A DNA stretch of 64,000 bases from Atherix ibis (Eukaryota > Arthropoda > Insecta > Diptera > Athericidae), in contig CATQJD010000001.1 of assembly GCA_958298945.1 (NCBI GenBank), positions 231,001 through 295,000 on the forward strand, given 5' to 3'. The notes under the pieces were generated by a model. It saw nothing but the letters and a program-made list of their open reading frames with translations, was not told the origin of the DNA and ran no database searches. The position numbers and the translations under genes were made by a program. Each line of letters opens with the position of its first letter. Position 1 is the stretch's first letter. Shown here piece after piece: positions 32,175-42,052 of this stretch.

Positions 32175-34575
32175 CTTTAGATTAAAAAATACCTGGATAA
32201 GCCCATATGTCGGATTTTCGTATATGTGTACGCAATTTTCTGTCTAAATAACTGCAAAGGCGGCGAGAAATCGTAATTCTTGCAAATTTTTGTGGTGATT
32301 TTTTATATGGACGTGACACCCACTGACATCTAGTATTCCTAATAAAAATATTTTGAATTACAAAAGCATAATTAATATTCATTTCAACTCACTTATTCTA
32401 AACAAAAATATGATATAGACATAAGAGATGGCAACATTTCTTTCCAATCTTCTGTTATTATATCCAATTGTATTTTAGGTTTATTATGTATTTTGCAAAT
32501 ATCATTCAAATATCAAGCGCCTCAATTTGATAGACTTTCGGATAGTTTTAAAACACACCATTCTCCATGAAATGGTAGCAAACCGAAATTCTGGTATACT
32601 TCTGTTTGTTATTCAAGTTATTATTTTCATGCTTATGGGAAAGTGCAAATAAAAGTGGGTTTTTCATCTTCTTTAAAGAATTTACGAAAAAGTAAGTATT
32701 TAAATAAATAGTTTAAAAATTTTATTTCATAATATGAAATATTTTGTAAAGGGTTGCTGGTCATTCAACGAAATGAGGATACGGGAATTTCTTTCTTTAT
32801 GTAAGTTGACATTTTTTTTTTATTAGAGAAATTATTAAAAATTTATTTTGTGATGTGTTTAAATAATTTTTAATGATTTGTTCAGTAAAGAATATTGTTA
32901 AAAAAGTGAAATGTTTGAGGTTGATTAAAGGTAAACAAATGTGATTTTGACAGTTCAATGTTTATCAGAAAATAGTTCAGTGCCAGCGCGCGTAAAGTGC
33001 GTGTACGGTTTGAGCAGGAGTGATTGCAAGTTAATACTATTCCTAAGAACGTAAGCGCAGTTTCATTAAATTACACATTAATGGCTAATGAATGGAGGAA
33101 AATAAATTATGCCTTAGTTGTGACTATTTATAATTATCATATGTACAGTATAATCTTTGTAAAAAGTTGATATCGATAAATTCAAATTATATGGATTTAT
33201 AGGAATGGACAATTGGAATAACATCTGAAGATAAGGATTTACTGGAATGCACAAATAAGGGAAATAAATTTGATGAAAATTTACCATCTATTTAAAACAA
33301 TACTATCCAATTACCTGATATTAACAATCAAACTATTAATAATTTTAAAGTCAAGAGAGACCGCCTTATGTCGATCGATTATCGAAATTGCAATAATTAT
33401 GATCCCGAAACAGAAAAATTTAAAATTAACCTAGAATATGTCAAGAAAATGTTGGCAATGGAAACTATTCTACTAAAAGATATCAATTAAATGTTGCCAA
33501 TAGAAAAGGAAGTTCTTGCAAGTAGGTTAATCAATACTGATTTGGAAAGCATATGAATTTATCATTTTAGATATAAAGAACGAGGTAATTATTACTTTCG
33601 AGCAAAGGAATATTCTTGGCAATTAAGGAATGTACTAACTCAATTCAACTTTTACCTTTGGTTGCAACATATAATAGGTGTATATTGGCAAACATGTAAT
33701 ATATTCTTAGAATGAGGATAAATTTATAAAGTAATAATATCTGTTCGAATGGAAATTTTCAAAAAATTCGGAGTGCATGAACGACTATGAAAAATACATA
33801 GAAAAGGATCCCAATGATGTAAGAGCGCTTTAACGGGAAAATGAAACCATTTTACAACTGCATAAGAAATACAATATTGGTTACATTGCATTTAGAATGT
33901 AATTAAATTATTGAACTAATGAAATTATTTAGGCACCATAAGTATATAAAAAGATTTACGATGGCGATTCTAAAAATGTAGTAGATCTTCCGCATATAAA
34001 AAATTTCAAAGAATTTATTAGTAACCATTCCTCCTAGTTAGTTTTATGAATTAAAAAATAAATAAACAAAATATGACCGTTTCTAAAGAGTATAGTATTT
34101 TATTAAAAATTTACCATCAAATGACAAAATTCACAATATTAATAGATATATTTGCTTACCCATAATAATATTATAAGTGCAATTGATTTTAAAATTACCT
34201 CGATAATCGTATACTGAACTTAAAAATCGCCCCCAAATGATTTTCGACTTTTCTGTAATTTTGCATGTGTGTGCGTTCTTACTAAAATACAATCGCATTT
34301 ATTATCAGAATATTGTAAAAAAATATATTGGATGTAGTTATATTTAAATTAAATGTATATTTAAGAAAACTGAGTTAAAATGTATATGCTTCATGCTTTT
34401 GGAATACAGAAAATTTCTATTCTGAAAATGAGATGTTACTGGAGGTTATATTTACATAAAAAATGCTACCCATGTATATACAGAAATTTCGATTTATTGC
34501 CACTTGGCCATTGTTTTATGTATGCTTATACAAACAACTGACGTCGGGGCCTATCCGGATGTTCTTCAATCTAAG
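32175..34575 (+). mobile_element. Composite P-like unit U3 (uninterrupted, 2.4 kb)
   Basis: The cleanest unit. From left to right it carries the left terminal repeat CTTTAGATTAAAAAATACCT; a P-like 5' leader whose donor AAAAAGTAAGTATTT matches the inverted P-like elements; a THAP exon 1 relic (about 32735, MKYFVKGCW, first zinc Cys changed to Tyr, then a one-base deletion); the TPR-gene segment (33202-34036); a P-like 3' end from TAGTATTTTATTAAAAATTT onward; and the right terminal repeat GGCCTATCCGGATG...CAATCTAAG. Confidence 0.85.
33202..34036 (+). pseudogene. Captured SPAG1-like TPR gene fragment in U3
   Basis: Carries MSIDYRNCNNYDPETEKFKI then NLEYVKKMLAMETILLKDIN followed by a TAA, then the TPR start YKERGNYYFRAKE with a lost base in the next codon (ATTCTTGGCAATT instead of ATTCTTTGGCAATT), which throws the second TPR helix out of frame. 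ECMNDYEKYIEKDPNDVRAL follows with a stop. It is not translatable as one protein. Confidence 0.6.
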
Positions 34576-35145
34576 GTGACATACTTACGTAAGGGAATGT
34601 TTTAAACATTTTGGAAGCGACAAATACATGTTGCTTGTCTTTGCTGTCGTAATTGTATACCAGTCTTAAAGCCTATAATGATAGCAATATAATTCCCACT
34701 AAAACAAAAACCACATACACTTTATGTTGTCAAATTTTTTTAAATCTTTACAATTTTAAGACATTGCACAAAACTACAACTGTTTTCTCGCCAAATTAGA
34801 TCTTGTTTTATTATTGCAGTTTTAGATCAAGTACTGCCACACATTTCATTGTTTTTTTGTGCCAGGATTATTGTTTGATAGTTGAAATTGAAATAGAAAT
34901 AAGATAAGTGAGTACATTATTTGTAGTTATATTAAAAAATTGCGTGAAACAATTTATAAGTAAACAATTTTATTAAAATTGTGTTTAATTAGTTTATTTA
35001 CGCAAAACTTGTTAATTTCTGAGAGTATTTGCTATTCAGTAAACTAAAATCGTTGTGAAAATTTATAAAACGTTTATATTCTAGTGGTTGGTCACTTTAT
35101 TGCGTCACCTAACCTTAAATTATAGAAGAACTGGATAGGCCTCCA
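34576..35145 (+). repeat. Array spacer s4
   Basis: Spacer copy (GTGACATACTTACGTAAGGG start; AAATAGAAATAAGATAAGTG; ends with CCTTAAATTATAGAAGAACT before the U4 terminal repeat). Confidence 0.8.
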
Positions 35146-36067
35146 CTTTAGATTAAAAAATAGCTGGATAAGCCCATATGTCGGATTTTCGTATATGTGT
35201 ACGCAATTTTCTATCTAAATAACTGCAAAGGCGGCGAGAAATCGTAATTCAACTCACTTATTCTAAACAAAAATATGATATCGAAATAAGAGATGGCAAC
35301 ATTTCTTTCCAATCTTCTGTTATTATATCCAATTGTATTTTAGGTTTATTATGTATTTTGCAAATATCATTCAAATATCAAGCGCCTCAATTTGATAGAC
35401 TTTCGGATAGTTTTAAAACACACCATTCTCCATGAAATGGTAGCAAACCGAAATTCTGGTATACTTCTGTTTGTTATTCAAGTTATTATTTTCATGCTTA
35501 TGGGAAAGTGCAAATAAAAGTGGGTTTTTCATCTTCTTTAAAGAATTTACGAAAAAGTAAGTATTTAAATAAATAGTTTAAAAATTTTATTTCATAATAT
35601 GAAATATTTTGTAAAGGGTTGCTGGTCATTCAACGAAATGAGGATACGGGAATTTCTTTCTTTATGTAAGTTGACATCTTTTTTTTATTAGAGAAATTAT
35701 TAAAAATTTATTTTGTGATGTGTTTAAATAATTTTTAATGATTTGTTCAGTAAAGAATATTGTTAAAAAAGTGAAATGTTTGAGGTTGAATAAAGGTAAA
35801 CAAATGTGATTTTGACAGTTCAATGCTTATCGGAAAATAGTTCAGTGCCAGCGCGCGTTAAGTGCGTGTACGGTTTGAGCGAGAGTGATTGCAAGTTAAT
35901 ACTATTCCTAAGAACGTAAGCGCAGTTTCATTAAATTACACATTAATGGCTAATGAATGGAGGAAAATAAATAATGCCTTAGTTGTGACTATTTATAAAT
36001 ATCATATGTACAGTATAATCTTTGTAAAAAGTTGATATCGATATATTAAAATTATATGGATTTATAG

Positions 36068-36900
36068 GAATGGACAATTGAAATAAAATCTGAAGATAAG
36101 GATTTACTGGAATGCACAAATAAGGGAAATAAATTTGATGAAAATTTACCATCTATTGAAAACAATACTATCAAATTACCTAATATTAACAATCAAACTA
36201 TTAATAATGTTAAAGTGAAGAGAGAACGCATTATGTCGATCGATTATCGAAATTGCAATAATTATGATCCCGAAACAGAAAAATTTAAAATTAACCTAGA
36301 ATATGTCAAGAAAATGTTGGCAATAAAAACTGTTCTACTAAAAGATATCAATAAAATGTTGCCAATAGCAAAGAAGGTTATTGCAAGTAGGTTAATCAAT
36401 ACTGATTTGGAAAGCATATGGATTTATCATTTTATATATAAAGAACGAGGTAATTATTACTTTCGAGCAAAGAAGTATTCTTGGCAATTAAGGAATGTAC
36501 TAAATCAATTCAACTTTTACCTTTGGTTGCAACATATAATAGCTGTATATTGGCAAATATGTAATATATTCTTAGAATGAGGATAAATTTATAAAGTAAT
36601 AATATCTGTTCGAATGGAAATTTTCAAAAAATTCGGAGTGCATGAACGACTATGAAAAATACATAGAAAAGGATCCCAATGATGTAAGAGCGCTTTAACG
36701 GAAAGATGAAACCATTTTACAACTGTATAAGGAATACAATATTGGTTACATTGCATTTAGAATGTAATTAAATTATTGAACTAATTAAATTATTTAGGCA
36801 CCATAAGTATATAAAAAGATTTACGATGGCGATTCTAAAAATGTAGTAGATCTTCGGCATATAAAAAATTTCAAAGAATTTATTAGTAACCATTCCTCCT
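36068..36900 (+). pseudogene. Captured SPAG1-like TPR gene fragment in U4 (longest open frame)
   Basis: The frame 36215-36580 (121 residues) is the longest in any unit: MSIDYRNCNNYDPETEKFKI, then KKMLAIKTVLLKDINKMLPI and SRLINTDLESIWIYHF, then YKERGNYYFRAKKYSWQLRN. Here the usual TGA before the intron-like gap reads TGG, so translation runs straight into the TPR. A missing T (TTCTTGGCAATT) then shifts the second TPR helix out of frame, giving NVLNQFNFYLWLQ instead of the IKECTKSIQLLP seen in U5. Confidence 0.6.
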
Positions 36901-37066
36901 AGTTAGTTTTATGAATTAAAAAATAAATAAACAAAATATGACCGTTTCTAAAGAGTATAGTATTTTATTAAAAATTTACCATCAAATGACAAAATTCACA
37001 ATATTAATAGATATATTTGCTTACCCATAATAATATTATAAGTGCAATTGGTTTTAAAATTACCTC

Positions 37067-37080
37067 GATAATCGTATACT
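37067..37080. repeat. Left target-site duplication of Jockey-like element
   Basis: GATAATCGTATACT here and GATAGTCGTATACT at 41180-41193 (one mismatch) bracket the element. Uninterrupted units read GATAATCGTATACTGAAC. Confidence 0.9.
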
Positions 37081-37216
37081 TTTTTATTTTTACAGATATT
37101 TACAACTTCAATACAGTAATAAGCAAATTTGAGCAATAGTATTAATTAGCTTGAAAGGTTGTGGGAAGTAAACATAAAATGAAGTTCCTCCTGCTAGTGT
37201 GTGTTTTTGTTAAGCC

Positions 37217-38549
37217 TCAGTATTTTAGTAAATCACGTGACCAGTGACGCTTAAGTCTTCGATGGGTATTTCTAGGGAAGGAAGTAGAGGATAGTTCTTG
37301 AACAAGAGGATTATTATGATTGAGGACACGGGAACGGAACTTTTTATAACGAGACACAGCCACGTCAAAAACAAATGGGACCTTGAGATCACGATGAATA
37401 ACAGTATTGCGAACATAAAAGGGGGCATCGACAATTGTACGGAGTATTTTTGATTGAAGGGATTGGATTCGGCGGGAATTATATCCCCAGAGTTCTAGTC
37501 CGTATGTCCATATGGGTTTCAGTAAGGTATTGTATATCAGTACTTTGCTGTCTATAGTAAGTTTGGAACGTTTGTCTAGAAGTCGAAGTAGTTTAAGGTA
37601 ACGTCTTTTTAGTTCTTGTCTTTTATTTCTTGCATGCGGGTTCCATGTCAAGCGTTCATCTTAGTACAGTCCTAGGTACCGAGCTTCGGGCATGACTCAC
37701 GACGGAGGGCATGACTCACGACGGAGAGTGAAAGTTACCTGGGTAGATTTACGTTCATTGACTTTTATTCTCCATCTAGTAAACCAGTTCTGGAGGGTTT
37801 GCATTTGGATTTGGAGGGTTTCGGAAGCATGTTGGGGATTTTCACTAGATGCAAGGCACGCCGTATCATCGGCGTATGTAGCAAAGAAGATATTAGGGCA
37901 AATTGGGATATCGGATGTGTAAATGTTGTAGAGGATGGGTCCAAGTATGCTACCCTGAGGAACCTCAGCCAATATCCGAGAGATATTGGAGAGTTCGTTG
38001 GATTTATTTACTTGGAAGTGTCGGTTGGAAAGGAATGATCTTAGGACTATGAAATAGGTGGAAGGAAGGAACCTCTTGAGTTTCCAGAGTAGACCCGGGT
38101 GCCAAACTCTATCAAAAGCTTGACTAATATCAAGAAACACACCGGGACAGTACTCTTTTCTCTCTTAAGAGGATGGAATGAAATCGACAACTCGATGACA
38201 CTGCTGGGTAGTAGAGTGCTCGGCGCGGAAACCAAATTGGTGATTAGGAATTAAATTTGACGATTTTTGTAGAGGATGTCAGAAGGATGATTTTTTCAAA
38301 GATTTTTGAGAGTAGTGGAAGGAGACTTATTGGTCTGTAGGAAGTGGGGCGGTTTATTGTTTTATTGCGCTTAGTGATCATTTTAATGATGGCAAATTTC
38401 CAGAGGATTGGGAAATGTGCTGCTCTTTTAGGGAGTCGTTGGAGTATATTGGAGGTAATCAGATCATAGCCAGGAGCTTTATTTTTGGGAAGGAGCTTGA
38501 TTAAATTGGCAACTTCGGAAGGAGTGATTGCCTTAGGGGGAAGGATCAT
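37217..38549 (-). pseudogene. Jockey-like ORF2: reverse transcriptase and C-terminal domain
   Basis: Order on the minus strand: LIKLLPKNKAPGYDLITSNI (38510-38450), TSYRPISLLPLLSKIFEKII (about 38345-38285), FLDISQAFDRVWHPGLLWKL (38137-38080), EVPQGSILGPILYNIYTSDI and the intact catalytic box ATYADDTACLASS at about 37860, then NWFTRWRIKVNERKSTQVTF. An 18 bp direct repeat (CATGACTCACGACGG twice, about 37692-37725) disrupts the frame before the C-terminal WNPHARNKRQELKRRYLKLL and LKPIWTYGLELWGYN part. Frameshifts occur near 38270, 38150 and 37690. The YADD box is intact but no single frame spans the enzyme. Confidence 0.9.
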
Positions 38550-38845
38550 GGGTAAAGGAATGGATAGTTTCGTCTCGATTGTAGTGCAATGAGTCCTGTC
38601 TAATATGTCCTCATGTGGAGTAAATGTTTGTACAAGGTGTTCAGCAATAGCGTTTGCTTTATGTTTGTCCGTTTTGGCCCAGGTTCCGTCAGTTTTTCAT
38701 AAAGGGTGCTTTGTTTTTCTATAAGATAGTATTTGTCTTATAGCAGTCCACAAAGTTCTGTTTTTCGTTAGGGTTGAAGTGTAGTTTCTAAAACGTTCTG
38801 TATTGTATTTAGTGATTTCGTCATGTAGTTCTTTTTGCAGCATGT

Positions 38846-39507
38846 TCAGTTTGGTTTTGTCGCTGGGCATTCTTGTATGTTGCCAATGAGCTCTTTTTCT
38901 GCAATAAGACGCCTAATTGTTAATGGTTGAATTGTCAGGTTTTGTGTAGGTTTCGAGTTTTTACTTTTTTGCGAAAAGGCTGTAGCGTTTTGTAATGAAC
39001 ATGTAAACTTGTGTTCCGCGTCATCTAGTTCTTGTTCTGTTTTTAAGCTTTGTCGTAAGTCTAAATGCTCGTCAATATATTGTTTGAATAATTCCCAATC
39101 AATTGGTCCATTAATAAGTCTCGGCGCATTGACTTTTGCAGTGGATTGGGGATCGAGGACTAGTAGAACAGGGCTATGATCGGAGTTAAGATGTAGGAGT
39201 GAATTAACATTAATGTTGGAGGAATTCATGGGACTAGTTATAAAGTAATCTAGAAAGTCAGGAAGCTTGGATCTGGAAGTTGGCCAGTAAGTGGGAGTCG
39301 GAGGAAAGATGACTTGGTAGAGAGAGTCCTGAACGTTGTGTAGTTGCGTATGTAGAAGTTGGACCTGGACGTAAAGTGTGTTTCTGTAATGAGTACTACG
39401 TCTATTCGTTTGTCATGTAGTAATAAGTCAAGTTCTAGTCGTTTGGAACTCAGTCCATTAGTATTCCAAAGGAGGATTGTAAGGGAATTTGCAGTACAGG
39501 ACGACAT
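38846..39507 (-). pseudogene. Jockey-like ORF2: APE endonuclease fragments
   Basis: The N-terminus LTILLWNTNGLSSKRLELDL and RIDVVLITETHFTSRS (39500-39390) carries the first APE motifs (N and E). It then jumps within about 20 residues to TYWPTSRSKLPDFLDYFIT in another frame (39300-39230), skipping roughly 110 residues that should hold the catalytic Asp and Asn. HLNSDHSPVLLVLD (39190-39140) is the terminal SDH motif. This internal deletion removes the active centre. Confidence 0.88.
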
Positions 39508-39669
39508 TTATTTCTGAACGGTTGGCGATAAAGTTGACACAATGGACATCAACGCATTTACAAGAGGTGTTAGGATTTTATTTTATTCCTGTACAAGTGA
39601 GTTAGTTAATTGGGAGAACATTGAAGATATATCGTAGGACGAAAATGACGGAGGGGGAATATAGTTCTT

Positions 39670-39870
39670 ACTATATTGTTGTTGTTGTTGTACTTTTGGC
39701 TGCTGATATTGCTGTCGGTTTGGTTCTTGTTGAATTTCTGAGACTCCTGACGGGATATTAGTATTCGAATTTTGTCCTTGTTAATGTTGCTGTTGTGGCT
39801 GCTGTAGTTGTTAATGTTGCTGCTGCTGCTGTTGCTGTGTCTGTTGTTGTTGTTACTGTTGTTGTTGTCG
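39670..39870 (-). repeat. CAG/CAA (poly-Gln) microsatellite-like tract
   Basis: Many TGT/TTG/CTG repeats on +, reading QQQ on the minus strand. It encodes the Gln-rich end of Jockey-like ORF1, with scattered stops. Confidence 0.8.
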
Positions 39871-40884
39871 GTGTTGAGGTTGACCTGATGCTACTGATGC
39901 ATATGAAATGGTCGGTACTACGTAGCTTGTATGTGGGATTTGTGCTCTCTGAGGTTTTATTTTAGCTTGTAGGGTCTTGTAGGTAGCACAACCCTTATAG
40001 TTTGCTGGATGTGCACCCATGCAGTGGACGCACTTAACTGCACTTATGCTCTCTTTTAAGCATGAAGATGTCAAATGTTCACCAGCACATTTGACACATT
40101 TAGGCGGGTGCCTACAATAGGCTTTGGAGTGTCCAAATTCCTGGCACCTGTGGCATTGCACAATATCCTTTTGCGGATACGGTTCCTCTACTTTAATTTT
40201 TGTGTAGAACAATGTCTCTATTTTTAAAATTTCTTTGTTCTTCGCTGATGGTTCCAAGTCCACAAAAAATTGTGGAAGAGATCGATCCTCTTGTCCTTTG
40301 GTTTTAACGTTGTTGATGTTGCGCATAACGAAACCAAGCACTGCCAACTCGTTTTTGATGTCTTCCACCGGCGTAGTATGATGTAGGTAGCGAATCACTT
40401 CACGGAAAGGCTTTAACTTTTTAGGCTGATATGTGTGAAACTCCGATTAAGTCTCATCCAAGTACTTTACGACACTTCTGTGAGAGGCGCCGCTCTCTGT
40501 ATAAATTGCAAGACCTTTTGGATGGGCCTTGCATGTGAATTCACTCGTACCAATGAGTTTGTCAATGGCACGGCCTAAATCACAAAAATTGGTGATGTTT
40601 TTAACGTAAATGGGCGGTGTAGTCTGTTTCTCTGCCCCAATATCGGCATTAGAAGCAATTGCATCAGGAAGCGCTAAAGCAGCAAATCTGTTACTGCACG
40701 ACGGGTGGCTAGTTGTTGGCTCCGCTACTTGCTTTTGCTTCTTTGGAGGTTTTGGAGTTTTTGGCGATGAGAGCCGCTTTCCCGATACTTGTCTATCTCT
40801 GCCAGTCGGCTTTATGAATGTGGCAGAATCCGTAACAGAATCCGTAGATTTCACGGACGGTGACGTTGACCGCTTACGCGGCAT
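39853..40884 (-). pseudogene. Jockey-like ORF1 (gag) with three zinc knuckles
   Basis: Starts at 40884 (MPRKRSTSPSVKSTDS). A basic, Ser/Pro-rich N-terminus is followed by an RNA-recognition-like region. VIRYLHHTTPVEDIKNELAV and FFVDLEPSAKNKEILKIETL (about 40400-40220) come next, then zinc knuckles CHRCQEFGHSKAYC, CVKCAGEHLTSSC and CVHCMGAHPANYKGC. A single in-frame TAA at 40447-40449 (after KYLDET) splits it; the two halves are otherwise in the same frame. The protein is a nucleic-acid-binding gag acting in RNP formation. Family usual length is about 400-550 residues; here it is about 344 plus the Gln-rich tail. Confidence 0.9.
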
Positions 40885-41179
40885 AATCGTGCGTATGTAA
40901 ACTCTTGTCTTTTCTGCCTTATCAACAGTTTAATTGTTCACTGAAAATGTTGCCAAGCAGAGTACCGCTATGCAGCCTCTGCTTATGCAAATTTAACTCG
41001 GCGAAATGCAGTTATACTATTTGTAGTCTATTTATAGTCTGTACACTGTTTTTTCTCTCTCTTTTTTCCACGCAATTAGATGAGACACTTTCACTTCAAT
41101 AATAATAATTTATCACAATGGATTTTTCTACACCGAAAACAAAAACGTGACCGCTCTGTTCAAGAGTTCAAACACAACT
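40885..41179 (-). other. Jockey-like 5' untranslated region
   Basis: About 295 bp between the ORF1 start and the 5' target duplication, with no ORF. The coding-strand 5' end reads AGTTGTGTTTGAACTCTTGA. In Jockey elements this region carries the internal promoter; I cannot see a definite motif. Confidence 0.6.
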
Positions 41180-41193
41180 GATAGTCGTATACT
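41180..41193. repeat. Right target-site duplication of Jockey-like element
   Basis: GATAGTCGTATACT, pairing with 37067-37080. Confidence 0.9.
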
Positions 41194-41544
41194 AAACTTA
41201 AAATTTGCCCCCAAATGATTTTCGACTTTTCTGTAATTTTGCATGTGTGTGCGTTCTTACTAAAATACAATCGCATTTATTATCAGAATATTGTAAATAA
41301 AAAAATATATTGCATGTAGTTATATTTAAATTAATTGTATATTTAAGAAAACTGAGTTAAAATGTATATTCTTTATGCTTTTGGAATACAGAAAATTTCT
41401 ATTCTGAAAATGAGATGTTACTGGAGGTTATATTTACATAAAAAATGCTACCCATGTATATACAGAAATTTCGATTTATTGCCACTTGGCCATTGTTTTA
41501 TGTATGCTTATACAAACAACTGACGTCGGGGCCTATAATCTAAG

Positions 41545-42052
41545 GTGACATCCTTACGCATGAGAATGTTTTAAACATTTTGAAAGCGACAAATACATGT
41601 TGCTTGTCTTTGCTATCGTAATTGTATACCAGTCTTAAAGCCTATGATGATAGCAATGCAATTCCCGCTAAACCTAAAACCACATACACTTGATGTTTTC
41701 AAAAATTTTAAAATCTTTACAATCTTAAGACAATGCACAAAACTACAACTGTTTTCTCGCCAAATTAGATCTTGTTTTATTATTGCAGTTTTAGACCAAG
41801 TACTGCCACACATTTTAGTGTTTTTTATGTGCCAGGACTAATTTTTGATAGTTGAAATTGAAATAGAAATAAGATAAGTGAGTACATTATTTGTAGTTAT
41901 ATTAAAAAATTGCATGAAACAATTTATAAGTAAACAATTTTATTAAAATTGTGTTTAATTAGTTCCTTTACACAAAACTTGTTAATTTCTGAGAGTATTT
42001 GCTATTCAGTAAACTAAACTCCCTGTGAAAATTTGTAAAACGTTTATATTCT
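41545..42052 (+). repeat. Array spacer s5
   Basis: Spacer copy, sister to 31606-32174. It ends at TTTATATTCTAG, which is fused directly to the unit 5' internal sequence ACTTTCGGATAGTTTTAA. The left terminal repeat and the first about 350 bp of the next unit are missing, probably by recombination at TTCTAGA/TGATAGA-like sequence. Confidence 0.75.

Larger units (their letters stand above)
37081..41179 (-). mobile_element. Jockey-clade non-LTR retrotransposon (4.1 kb)
   Basis: Minus-strand element with a 14 bp target duplication and a T-rich left end (TTTTTATTTTTAC, the short A-rich tail on the coding strand). Order on the minus strand: ORF1 with gag zinc knuckles, endonuclease, RT, C-terminal region. 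The 5' end reaches the target duplication, so the insertion is full length apart from a deletion of about 330 bp within the endonuclease. Stops and frameshifts disable both ORFs. Confidence 0.92.
35146..41544 (+). mobile_element. Composite P-like unit U4 with Jockey-clade insertion
   Basis: Starts CTTTAGATTAAAAAATAGCT. A short deletion removes part of the 5' region (TCGTAATTC joined to AACTCACTTATT near 35250). THAP exon 1 relic of the MKYFVKGCW type at 35599. TPR segment 36068-36900. The Jockey element interrupts at 37081-41179, after which the P-like 3' end resumes and ends with a shortened right terminal repeat (GGGGCCTATAATCTAAG). Confidence 0.85.

Noticed and set aside
36215..36580. 121-residue ORF considered as a functional short TPR protein
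   Set aside because: It reads through an intron-like gap and loses frame in the second TPR helix by a one-base deletion. Sister copies have stops at the same place.
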